The notes below the pieces were generated by a model, which worked only from the letters and a program-made list of their open reading frames with translations, did no database searches and was not told the origin of the DNA. The translations under genes and the position numbers were made by a program. Below, piece by piece: positions 41,065-48,943 of a DNA stretch of 64,000 nucleotides. This DNA comes from Streptomyces celluloflavus. GTDB taxonomy: Bacteria > Actinomycetota > Actinomycetes > Streptomycetales > Streptomycetaceae. Numbering within the stretch: the first letter of the stretch is position 1; each line of letters opens with the position of its first letter. Where the stretch lies: the NCBI GenBank assembly GCA_000720995.1, contig JOEL01000026.1, positions 17,565 through 81,564 on the forward strand, written 5' to 3'.

Positions 41065-41080
41065 GGTGGTGTAGACCTTG
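41065..41080. promoter_or_regulatory. DasR dre site upstream of the sugar-binding lipoprotein
   Basis: GGTGGTGTAGACCTTG on the + strand keeps TGGT-n-TAGACC of the dre consensus. A second dre in the divergent nagK/lipoprotein region would put both units under DasR. Confidence 0.6.
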
Positions 41081-41187
41081 TGTGGGTACGCGGGGGAGAC
41101 TCGTGGTTCATGGCGGTTGAAAGTGACCCCTGCACCACCGGCATACCCGGCAAGCGTGAATCTTCGGGACAGAAGGCGGTAACGGCA

Positions 41188-42459
41188 GTGCAGCGGCGGT
41201 ATTTGGGCCTGGGGGCGGCGGGACTCGCCACGGCCATGGCACTGACTCTTACCTCCTGTGGCAGCGGTTCGGGCGGCGGCGACGCGGTCACCCTCAAACT
41301 CGTCGCGGCCGACTACGGCGACAGCAAGGCCAACAGCTCCCAGAAGTACTGGGACCGGCTCAGCCGCGCCTTCGAAAAGACCAACCCCAAGATCAAGATC
41401 GATGTCCAGGTCTACAGCTGGACGGAGGTCGACAAGAAGGTCGAGGACCTCGTCAAGGCCGGCAAGGCCCCGGACATGGCGCAGGTCGGCGCGTACGCCG
41501 ACTACGCCGCCAAGGGCCGCCTCTACAGCGCCGACCAGCTGCTCTCGATACCCACCCAGGCCGACTTCACCCCCGCCCTCGCACAGGCCGGCGAGTACCA
41601 GCGCACCCAGTACGGCATGCCGTTCGGCGCCAGCACCCGGCGGCTCTTCTACAACAAGAAGCTGTTCGCCGAGGCCGGTATCACCGACCCGCCGCAGAGC
41701 TGGGCGGACGTCGCCCGCGACGCCGGGCGGCTCAAGGCACGCGGCGTCAAGATGCCGTTCGCGCTGCCGCTCGGCCCCGAGGAGACCCAGGCCGAGACGC
41801 TGCTGTGGATGCTCGGCGGTGGCGGCGGCTACACCGACAGCATCGGCAAGTACGCGATCGACTCGCCGGAGAACGTCAAGACCTTCGAATGGCTCCGCAC
41901 GGAGCTCGTCGGCAAGGGCCTGACCGGTGCGAGCCCCGCCAAGCTCAACCGCGAGGACGCCTTCGCGGCGTTCGCGGACGGCGATGTCGGCATGCTCAAC
42001 GGCCACCCGACGCTGATGAAGCAGGCCGAGGCCAAGGGCATCGACTACGGCACCGTCGAACTGCCCGGCGCCGGCGGCAAGGCCAAGTCCACCATGGGCG
42101 TCGCCGACTGGATGATGGCCTTCAAGCAGAACGGCCACCAGGCACAGGTCGGCAAGTTCCTGGACTTCGTCTACAACGAGAAGAACGTCCTGGACTTCTC
42201 CGGCACCTACGGCCTGCTGCCGGTCACCACCTCCGCCTCCGAGGCGATGCTGGCCGACGGCAAGTACAGCAAGCTGCACAGCTTCCTCAAGCAGCTCAAG
42301 AACGCCGAGTTCTACCCGGCGAACAAGACCTCCTGGCCGCTGGTCTCCAAGACCCTCAAGGCCAAGATGGGCACCGTGGTCGGCCCGCGGGGCAACCCGG
42401 CCGGCGTCCTCACCGACATCCAGCACCTCGCCGACCGGGCGGACAGCGCCGCCGAATGA
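41188..42459 (+). CDS. Extracellular sugar-binding lipoprotein of an ABC importer
   Basis: 423 aa from GTG 41188 (AAGGCGG upstream; an ATG at 41110 is the alternative). Lipoprotein signal: MQRRYLGLGAAGLATAMALTLTSC with lipobox LTSC, then a Gly/Ser linker. The mature part is a CUT1-type solute-binding protein: DVQVYSWTEVDKKVEDLVKAGKAPDMAQVGAYADYAAKG, GMPFGASTRRLFYNKKLFAEAGI, FADGDVGMLNGHPTLM. No permease or ATPase genes follow, so it must use subunits encoded elsewhere. The dre site and nagK/nagA neighbours point to GlcNAc, chitobiose or a wall amino-sugar as ligand. Confidence 0.9.
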   Translation: MQRRYLGLGAAGLATAMALTLTSCGSGSGGGDAVTLKLVAADYGDSKANSSQKYWDRLSRAFEKTNPKIKIDVQVYSWTEVDKKVEDLVKAGKAPDMAQVGAYADYAAKGRLYSADQLLSIPTQADFTPALAQAGEYQRTQYGMPFGASTRRLFYNKKLFAEAGITDPPQSWADVARDAGRLKARGVKMPFALPLGPEETQAETLLWMLGGGGGYTDSIGKYAIDSPENVKTFEWLRTELVGKGLTGASPAKLNREDAFAAFADGDVGMLNGHPTLMKQAEAKGIDYGTVELPGAGGKAKSTMGVADWMMAFKQNGHQAQVGKFLDFVYNEKNVLDFSGTYGLLPVTTSASEAMLADGKYSKLHSFLKQLKNAEFYPANKTSWPLVSKTLKAKMGTVVGPRGNPAGVLTDIQHLADRADSAAE

Positions 42460-42511
42460 GCCCGCTCCCGGTGCACCGGCCGCTGTCCGACCGTGGGCTT
42501 ATCGTGGAAAC

Positions 42512-42880
42512 GTGATGACGAGCGGTACGGGCGGCGGCGCGGAGCACGGCGCCGGAGGCGACGAGACCGCCGGCACCGGCCCGGACGGCGCGCCCGGACC
42601 GGCCGCGGCGGATGCCGCGGCCGGCGGCGTCGCCGCCGCGGCCGGTGCCCGTACGGCGCCCCTCTCCACCCGGGACGAAGCGGTGCTCGCCGTCGAGCGG
42701 CGCTCCTGGCCGAGCCCCGGCGCCAAGGAGCGTGTCATCCGCGAGCGGCTCGGCATCTCCCCGACCCGCTACTACCAACTCCTCAACGCCCTGCTCGACG
42801 ACCCGCGCGCGCTCGCCCACGACGCGGTCACCGTCAACCGCCTGCGCCGGGTACGCGACGCCCGCCGGGCCCGCCGCTGA
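42512..42880 (+). CDS. DUF3263 putative DNA-binding protein
   Basis: 122 aa. The C-terminal ~65 residues are DUF3263: LSTRDEAVLAVERRSWPSPGAKERVIRERLGISPTRYYQLLNALLDDPRALAHDAVTVNRLRRVRDARRARR, which contains a helix-turn-helix-like LGISPTRYYQLLN. The N-terminal 50 residues are a Gly/Ala-rich, low-complexity tail. GTG 42512 or ATG 42515 could start it; neither has a strong ribosome site. Small actinobacterial proteins of this family are nucleic-acid-binding candidates with no defined role. Confidence 0.88.
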   Translation: MMTSGTGGGAEHGAGGDETAGTGPDGAPGPAAADAAAGGVAAAAGARTAPLSTRDEAVLAVERRSWPSPGAKERVIRERLGISPTRYYQLLNALLDDPRALAHDAVTVNRLRRVRDARRARR

Positions 42881-43029
42881 GGCGACCGCGCGCCGCCGGC
42901 CGCCGGACCACCCTGCCGCGCGCGCCATCGGGCCACCCCGCAGCGCGGCCCCGGACCGCCCCGTATCCGCCGTCCCGATGCTCCCGTTCACCCCACGCGC
43001 GCCCACGCGCCACCGATAGGGTCGGCGCC

Positions 43030-43998
43030 ATGGGCAGCCCCCCGAACGCCGCGCCGACGCCGAGCCCCGAGCCGGCCCCGCACCCCCGAGCGACGCCGGA
43101 CCCCGCACCGGCCCCGGACCCGGCACAGCCCCGCAGCTCCGCGCCGCCGGCCGTCCCGGTGCCCGGCACCCGGGCGGGCCGCGACGGGCTCGCCGCGCTG
43201 CTGGCCCGTCCCGAACGCGCCGTCATCGCCATCGACTTCGACGGCACCCTGGCCGATATCGTCCCCGACCCGGCACAGGCCCGCGCCCACCCAGGCGCCG
43301 CCGCCGCGCTCGGCAGGCTCGCCCCGCGGCTGCGCGCCGCCGCGGTGATCACCGGCCGCCCGGCCGGTGTCGCGGTCGCCCTCGGCGGTGTGGCCGGCGT
43401 CCCCGGGCTGGAACGCCTCGTCGTCCTCGGCCACTACGGCGCCGAGCGCTGGGACGCGGCGACCGCCACCGTCCGCGCCCCCGCCCCGCATCCCGGTATC
43501 GCCGCCGTACAGGCCGAACTCCCCGGCGTCCTGGACCGTTCCGGCGTCTGGCGGGGTACCTGGGTCGAAACGGCCGTCGAGACCAAGGGCGGCCGCGCCA
43601 TCGCCGTCCACACCCGCCGCGCCGACGACCCCCAGGCCGCCTTCGACCGGCTGCGGGCCCCGCTGGCCGCGCTCGCCGAACGCCACGGCCTGGTCGTCGA
43701 GCCCGGCCGGCTGGTCCTGGAACTGCGCCCGCCCGGTATGGACAAGGGCGTCGCGCTGGCCGACTGGGTGCGGGAGACCGGCGCCACGACCGTGCTCTAC
43801 ATGGGCGACGACCTCGGTGACCTGGCCGCCTTCGCCGCCGTCGAGGAACTGCGCGCCGGCGGCCTGACCGGTGTGCTGGTGTGCAGCGGCAGCGACGAGG
43901 TCACCGAACTCGCCGAGCGCGCCGACCTGGTGGTCGACGGTCCGCGGGGCGTCGTCAGCCTGCTGACCGCCCTCGCGGACCGGCTCGCCGCCTCCTGA
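43030..43998 (+). CDS. otsB: Trehalose-6-phosphate phosphatase
   Basis: 322 aa. HAD motif I is VIAIDFDGTLADIVPDP (about residues 69-85), then LRAAAVITGRPAGVAVAL, LVVLGHYGAERWD, and motif IV TTVLYMGDDLGDLAAFAAVEEL. It dephosphorylates trehalose-6-P made by OtsA, encoded 2 kb away on the opposite strand. The first ~55 residues are Pro/Ala-rich with no counterpart in E. coli OtsB. ATG 43030 is the first start after intergenic sequence. Confidence 0.92.
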   Translation: MGSPPNAAPTPSPEPAPHPRATPDPAPAPDPAQPRSSAPPAVPVPGTRAGRDGLAALLARPERAVIAIDFDGTLADIVPDPAQARAHPGAAAALGRLAPRLRAAAVITGRPAGVAVALGGVAGVPGLERLVVLGHYGAERWDAATATVRAPAPHPGIAAVQAELPGVLDRSGVWRGTWVETAVETKGGRAIAVHTRRADDPQAAFDRLRAPLAALAERHGLVVEPGRLVLELRPPGMDKGVALADWVRETGATTVLYMGDDLGDLAAFAAVEELRAGGLTGVLVCSGSDEVTELAERADLVVDGPRGVVSLLTALADRLAAS

Positions 43999-44011
43999 GG
44001 CGCTGCCGCTC

Positions 44012-44036
44012 GCCGCGGGTCCACCGGCCCCGCGGC
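44012..44036. terminator. Hairpin between otsB and the HNH-like lipoprotein
   Basis: A perfect 8-bp stem GCCGCGGG/CCCGCGGC with a 9-nt loop between convergent genes. Confidence 0.4.
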
Positions 44037-44058
44037 ACCGCCGGCCGGACCGGTGGAG

Positions 44059-44733
44059 CTACTGGTCGAGACCGAGGACGGACTCCGCCGTCGTCCAGTC
44101 GTGTGCGATGGCCCGCTGCGCCTTGGTCAGCTCGGCCTTGCCCGAGCAGATCGCGGACTTGAGGCGGTTCTCCACCCGGTCCTTGGGGTTGTTGGGGCCG
44201 GAGCCGGGCTTGTGCCCCGGGGACGGGGGCTCGACCCACAGGTTGCGCGGGTCGTTGGGGTCGCCGCCCAGTTCCAGGCTGATGAGGTGGTCGTACTCGG
44301 CGTCGTGCAGGCTGGCGGTGTAGCCGTAGGACGCGGCGTTGGCCTTCTTCTCGCGGCCGGTGATGTTCGCCGGGGGCCGGATGCCGGAGGTATAGCCCTT
44401 GTGGCAGATCGTCGTCTTCAGCGTCGCCGGGGTGACCTTGGGGTTCGTCGCCCCGGGCGTGCACTTCGGGTCGGGGAGCGGCTGTTTGTCGGCGGTGTAC
44501 CGGAAGTGGCAGGAGCCGGGGGCGGGCTGCTGCTGCACCGTGTACGCGGACTGCGGACCGGGCCCCGCCGGTATTGACGGGTCGCTCGCCGCGGGGGAGG
44601 AGGGGGCCATCGCCCCGGGGTGCGGCGAACCGCCCTTCGCATCGGCGGGGGACTGGCCGGACGAGCACCCGGTGACGGCGGCCACGAGCGCGGCGGAGGC
44701 CGCGATGACGGCCCAGCGTGCGGTATTCGACAT
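44059..44733 (-). CDS. Secreted lipoprotein with HNH-nuclease-like domain
   Basis: 224 aa. The signal peptide MSNTARWAVIAASAALVAAVTGC ends in lipobox VTGC. A Pro/Ser linker follows, then a Cys-containing domain ending DAEYDHLISLELGGDPNDPRNLWVEPPSPGHKPGSGPNNPKDRVENRLKSAIC. The D-H-x-I-x-L-x-L-G-G-D-x-x-D-x-x-N-L-W core is the HNH/McrA beta-beta-alpha fold pattern. Several Cys (SCHF, PKC, TICHKG, AIC) could form disulfides outside the cell. It is likely a cell-surface nuclease or a derived binding domain; I would not assert activity. Confidence 0.78.
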   Translation of the reverse strand: MSNTARWAVIAASAALVAAVTGCSSGQSPADAKGGSPHPGAMAPSSPAASDPSIPAGPGPQSAYTVQQQPAPGSCHFRYTADKQPLPDPKCTPGATNPKVTPATLKTTICHKGYTSGIRPPANITGREKKANAASYGYTASLHDAEYDHLISLELGGDPNDPRNLWVEPPSPGHKPGSGPNNPKDRVENRLKSAICSGKAELTKAQRAIAHDWTTAESVLGLDQ

Positions 44734-44829
44734 GACGGAGGATTACCCAGCGGCGGTGCGGCCCAGCCGGGGCGGCGGAAGCGCGGCGGCCGCCACCGCC
44801 CGGTGCACGCGCCGGGCGCACGCCGTCCG

Positions 44830-45900
44830 TCAGCCGCCGCCCCCGCGCCGGAAGCGGTCGCCCACCACGCCCTGGTCGGTCTCCCACCAGGGGCGCGTCA
44901 GCTCCGGCCGCGGTACGGCCGGCGCGTCCGAGGCACGCGTGGCACCCGCATCGCCCGCCGCGTCCGGTACGGCTGTCGCCTCCGGCACACCCGGCACACC
45001 CGCCGCCACCGTCGCCAGTTCGCGGTCCAGGCGGGCGTCCAGCGCCGCCGTCTTCCCGCGCTCGGACCGCACCCACTCCGCGAAGACCGCGATGAGGAAG
45101 GGCAGCCCGACCAGTTCGGCGATGGTCAGCATCAGCCCGCCGCCGATCATCTGGTCGCGCTGCGGAGTGGGGTCCCACGGGCGGTGGTGGGCGGTGTACC
45201 AGCCGCCCGCGATCAGGGTGCCGCTGGTCATCACGACGATGCCGGGCACCGCGTCGACCAGCCCGTCGACCAGCACCAGGAGCGCCCGCACCGGATGGCT
45301 GCACCAGGCGGGCAGCAGCGCCTCGCGGGTGAGCATCGGCAGGACGAAGAGGCAGCCGACGACCAGCAGTTGCAGATACATCAGCTCGTGCAGCGGTCCG
45401 TGCCGCAGTGCCGTCGGGAAGTACGGCGTGAAGTAGATGGCCAGCTCGGAGGAGAGCACCAGCACGGTACTGACCAGCGGGAACGTCAGCAGGCGCAGGA
45501 CGCGGCCGGAGAGCGCGCCGCGCAGCCACCGGGCGGTCGGCGCCCGCTCGTCCAGCGCCCGCAGCGCCAGCGCCAGCGGGTCGCCCAGCGCCAGGCCGAG
45601 CGGGGCGATCAGGTCGAGGACGATGTTCTGCACCGCGGCGGGCCAGAACAGCTCGTGGTCGTAGACCGCCAGCCCGGACATGGTCGCCACCACGATCGCG
45701 CCGAGCCCGATGCCCGCGAACGCCACGCTCCGGGCGACCGGCCACCGCTCACCGCGGCGCGCCAGCCGCACCACGCCCCAGGCGTAGAGGCCGCCCAGCA
45801 GCAGCACCAGGACGAGCGCGTACGGATCCAGCTGCCAGCTGCCTGCCAGCCGACCCGCGGTCAGCTCCGGCAAACCGGCCGAAAGCGTTGTCACTGTCAC
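44830..45900 (-). CDS. ctaG: CtaG-type cytochrome c oxidase assembly / copper-handling membrane protein
   Basis: 356 aa from GTG 45900. About eight to nine hydrophobic helices, with the CtaG (caa3) family marks: AVYDHELFWPAAVQNIVLDLIAPLGLALGDPLALAL, HGPLHELMYLQLLVVGCLFVLPML, DAVPGIVVMTSG, and GWYTAHHRPWDPTPQRDQMIGGGLMLTIAELVGLPFL with conserved His and Gln. Family members help deliver copper to the oxidase CuA/CuB sites. The C-terminal ~70 residues are a cytosolic Ala/Pro-rich tail. Confidence 0.88.
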   Translation of the reverse strand: MTVTTLSAGLPELTAGRLAGSWQLDPYALVLVLLLGGLYAWGVVRLARRGERWPVARSVAFAGIGLGAIVVATMSGLAVYDHELFWPAAVQNIVLDLIAPLGLALGDPLALALRALDERAPTARWLRGALSGRVLRLLTFPLVSTVLVLSSELAIYFTPYFPTALRHGPLHELMYLQLLVVGCLFVLPMLTREALLPAWCSHPVRALLVLVDGLVDAVPGIVVMTSGTLIAGGWYTAHHRPWDPTPQRDQMIGGGLMLTIAELVGLPFLIAVFAEWVRSERGKTAALDARLDRELATVAAGVPGVPEATAVPDAAGDAGATRASDAPAVPRPELTRPWWETDQGVVGDRFRRGGGG

Positions 45901-46005
45901 GGACCACCACGCTAGACCTGCCGCCCGGCGGGCTGCGCGCGGGGCACCCCGTACGCCCGGACACCCCCTACGGACCGCCCGGCCCCGGGTGCCCGGACCC
46001 GCCGC

Positions 46006-47562
46006 TCAGCCCGTCAGCTCCCGCAGCTGGTCCAGGAACCACCGGTCGGGCGGCAGCGCGGTGGCGGCCGCGGCCAGCCGCTCGGTGCGCGCGGCCCGTT
46101 CGCCGTGGGGCATCGTCAGCGCCTCGTGCAGCGCCCGCGCCGTGCCGGTGACGTCGTACGGATTGACCGTCAGCGCGTCCGCGCCCAGTTCCTCGTGGGC
46201 GCCCGCCTCCCGCGACAGCACCAGCGCGCAGCCGCCGTCCGAGACCACCGGGATCTCCTTGGCGACCAGGTTCATCCCGTCCCGGATCGGGTTGACCAGG
46301 GCCACGTCCGCGAGCCGGTAGGCGGCCAGCGAGCGCGCGAAATCGTCCTTGACGTGCAGCACGACCGGCTGCCAGCCGGGTGTGCCGAACTCGGCGTTGA
46401 TTGCCCCGGCGACCCGTTCGACCTCGGCGGTGTAGTCGCGGTAGACGGCCAGGTCCTGGCGCGAGGGGTAGGCGAAGGCGACGTGGACGACCCGTTCGCG
46501 CCACTCGGGGCGGTCGGTGAGCAGCCGGCGGTAGGCGAGCAGTCCGCGCACGATGTTCTTGGACAGCTCGGTGCGGTCGACGCGGACGATGGTCCGGCGG
46601 TCCGGCCCGCCGATCTGGGCGCGCAGTGCCGCCAGCCGCTCGTCCACGTCGGGGCGGTGCGCCCGCTCGCGCAGGAAACCGGCGTCGGCGCCCAGGCCGT
46701 GCACCCCGATCCGGGTCGTGTGCGCCGGCCGCCCGGCGGGGTGCGAGACGAGGGCCGGGGCGTCGGCCGCGTCGGTCGCGGGCGGGACGGGCGCGCAGTC
46801 CGCGCCGAGCGCGGTCGCGGCGCACGCCATGAAGTTCGCGGCCCACCGCCGGGTCAGGAAGTTCGCCCGGTCCGCGCCCAGGATGCCCAGCGCCAGCTGC
46901 CGCTGGATGTCGTCGGGCAGCATCGCGAAGTACTCCGCGGGCGCCCACGGAGTGTGCGAGAAATGCGCGATCCGCAGGTCGGGGCGGCGCTCGCGGAGCA
47001 TCCCCGGCACCAGCGCCAGGTGGTAGTCCTGCACGAGGACGGCTGCGCCGGGCGCCGCCCCGTCGGCGAGCGCGTCCGCGAAGGCCGCGTTGTAGGTCTC
47101 GTACGACGCCCACTGCGCCCGGAACTCCGTATCGAAGACGGGCTCCAACGGTGTCTGGTAGAGCATGTGGTGGACGAACCACAGGACGGAGTTGGCGATG
47201 CCGTTGTAGGCGGCGGCGTGGATGTCCGCGGGGATGTCCAGCATCCGTACCCGCCGCCCGCCCGTATCGGCCGTATCCAGCTCACCCGCCGCCGGGCCGC
47301 CCCCGGCCGGGGCGCCGTGCGCCGCCCGCCGGACGGCCTCCCGGTCGCCGTCGCCGAGCGCGGCGCACACCCACACCGCGTCCGTATCGGGCCCGATGGC
47401 CGACAGACCGGAGACCAGCCCGCCGCCGCCTCGCTTGGCGGTCAGCGCGGGGGCAGCTCCCCGACCGGCCTGCCCGGGGGGCCCGGTCTCGGCCAGGGTG
47501 TAGGAGACCGGGCCGCGGTTGGACGCGACGAGAACCTCGGCACCAGTGCGCTCGGAGACCAT
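46006..47562 (-). CDS. otsA: Trehalose-6-phosphate synthase
   Basis: A 518-aa GT20 enzyme. It has VLVASNRGPVSYTL, AKRGGGGLVSGLSAI, VLVQDYHLALVPGMLRERRPDLRIAHFSHTPWAP (acceptor site), GVHGLGAD, VRVDRTELSKNIVRGLLAYRRLL and the UDP-glucose site DVALVNPIRDGMNLVAKEIPV...VLSREAGAHEELG. It makes trehalose-6-P from glucose-6-P and a nucleotide-glucose, feeding OtsB. It is 49 bp after gpgS in the same direction, suggesting joint control of two glucose-based osmolytes/stress solutes. Confidence 0.94.
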   Translation of the reverse strand: MVSERTGAEVLVASNRGPVSYTLAETGPPGQAGRGAAPALTAKRGGGGLVSGLSAIGPDTDAVWVCAALGDGDREAVRRAAHGAPAGGGPAAGELDTADTGGRRVRMLDIPADIHAAAYNGIANSVLWFVHHMLYQTPLEPVFDTEFRAQWASYETYNAAFADALADGAAPGAAVLVQDYHLALVPGMLRERRPDLRIAHFSHTPWAPAEYFAMLPDDIQRQLALGILGADRANFLTRRWAANFMACAATALGADCAPVPPATDAADAPALVSHPAGRPAHTTRIGVHGLGADAGFLRERAHRPDVDERLAALRAQIGGPDRRTIVRVDRTELSKNIVRGLLAYRRLLTDRPEWRERVVHVAFAYPSRQDLAVYRDYTAEVERVAGAINAEFGTPGWQPVVLHVKDDFARSLAAYRLADVALVNPIRDGMNLVAKEIPVVSDGGCALVLSREAGAHEELGADALTVNPYDVTGTARALHEALTMPHGERAARTERLAAAATALPPDRWFLDQLRELTG

Positions 47563-47611
47563 GCCGCGACACTAACCCGGCACGGATCCGCGCAAACGTA
47601 CGGAGCGCGGG

Positions 47612-48676
47612 TCAGGCCGCGCGTCGCTCCGCGTACTCCGGTATTTCGGCCATCGGAGGGCGCTCCTCGGTGTCCACATCCGTCGTCCGGGGGACGAAAC
47701 CGTTCTCACCGCGGTCGAACTGGGTGAGCCGGGGACGCACCAAGTGGCCGCGGGTGAGCCGGAGTTGGGCGGTGCGGTAGATGGCCGCGGCCATCCGGCC
47801 GAGCGCCTGCCCGTCCTGGTGGCGGTGTTTGCGCACACCCACGTCCACCTGGGCGAGGGCGTCGAGGCCGACCGTGTGGAGCGCGTCCACCAGCAGGCCC
47901 AGCTCCACGCCGTAGCCGACCGGGAACGGCAGCCGCTCCAGCAGCGAGCGGCGGGCCGCGTACTCACCGCCCAGCGGCTGGACGAAACCGGCCAGCATCG
48001 GCCAGTGCAGATTCAGCAGCGGGCGGGCGACCAGCTCGGTGACCCGGCCGCCCTGACCTGCGCCGCCGCCCGGCCCGGCGCTGCCGTCGGCGCCGCCGCG
48101 GCCCGTCTCCAGTGGCCGGTCGTACATCGCCTTCACGAACTGGACGTCCGGTTCGGTCAGCAGCGGCCCGACGATGCCGGAGACGAAGGTGGCCGAGAAC
48201 TCGCGCAGGTCGGCGTCGACGAAGCAGATGATGTCGCCCCGGGTGACCAGCAGCGAGCGCCACAGCACCTCGCCCTTGCCGGGCAGCGCCGGAATGCGCG
48301 GCAGTACGGCGTCCCGGTGCACGACCCGCGCGCCGGCCGCCGCCGCGACCTGGGCCGTCCGGTCGGTGGAACCCGAGTCCAGCACCACCAGCTCATCGAC
48401 CAGGGGGACCGCGTCGGTCATCAGCTCGCCGCGGATCGCCGTGACGATCGCGCCGACCGTCGCCTCCTCGTCGAGGGCGGGCAGCACCACGCTGACCGTC
48501 CGGCCCGTCTGCCGCTTGGCCTCCAGCAGCCGGTCGAGCGGGCGGTCGGCCGCGGACCAGGAGCGGCTGCTGAGCCAGCGCTCCACCTCTTCCAGCACGT
48601 CTACGACTCCCTCGGTGGCCGCCGGTCGGGCGGTCGGTGTGATCCATCTCGCGGTTCGGACGACTATCTCAACCAT
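47612..48676 (-). CDS. gpgS: Glucosyl-3-phosphoglycerate synthase
   Basis: 354-aa GT-A (GT81) transferase: VSVVLPALDEEATVGAIVTAIRGEL, LVVLDSGSTDRT, HRDAVLPRIPALPGKGEVLWRSLLVTRGDIICFVDADLREF (DAD metal motif), and VGYGVELGLLVDALHTVGLDALAQVDVGVRKHRHQ. It transfers glucose to 3-phosphoglycerate, the first step to glucosylglycerate and, in mycobacteria, methylglucose lipopolysaccharide. A Gly-rich loop insertion (RGGADGSAGPGGGAGQGG) is species-specific. ATG 48676 is the annotated start; MVDVL-type internal starts are possible. It leads the gpgS-otsA unit. Confidence 0.9.
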   Translation of the reverse strand: MVEIVVRTARWITPTARPAATEGVVDVLEEVERWLSSRSWSAADRPLDRLLEAKRQTGRTVSVVLPALDEEATVGAIVTAIRGELMTDAVPLVDELVVLDSGSTDRTAQVAAAAGARVVHRDAVLPRIPALPGKGEVLWRSLLVTRGDIICFVDADLREFSATFVSGIVGPLLTEPDVQFVKAMYDRPLETGRGGADGSAGPGGGAGQGGRVTELVARPLLNLHWPMLAGFVQPLGGEYAARRSLLERLPFPVGYGVELGLLVDALHTVGLDALAQVDVGVRKHRHQDGQALGRMAAAIYRTAQLRLTRGHLVRPRLTQFDRGENGFVPRTTDVDTEERPPMAEIPEYAERRAA

Positions 48677-48774
48677 CAGTGGCTTCGGTTACAGTCTTGA
48701 ACAACGCGGAGGACCGCCGCATGCCGGGGGTCACCGCACACAAACGCCTGGGTTTCACCCAGCGCCATACCGCT

Positions 48775-48925
48775 CATCCAGAGGGGCAGAGGGATACGGC
48801 CCGTTGAAGCCCCGGCAACCCTCCAGCCGGTCTCCGCGAAGATCATCGATCACAGCGCGCGAGGCTCCCGGCGGGGAAGGTGCCAAATCCGTCTCGTGGC
48901 GAGATGCGCCGCGAGGAAGATGAGG
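48775..48925 (+). ncRNA. SAM riboswitch (SAM-IV-like) upstream of thrC
   Basis: The conserved core CATCCAGAGGGGCAGAGGGA begins near 48775, followed by TACGGCCC, GAAGCCCCGGCAACC, and later GGTGCCAAATCC with GAGAT elements. These are the S-box family landmarks (kink-turn, GAAGCCCCGGCAACC, GGUGCCAA) in the arrangement common for SAM-IV in actinobacteria. The end abuts the start of the thrC coding region, so control is probably by ribosome access rather than a terminator. Confidence 0.85.
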
Positions 48926-48943
48926 AGAAAGGGCCTCGCCTCC

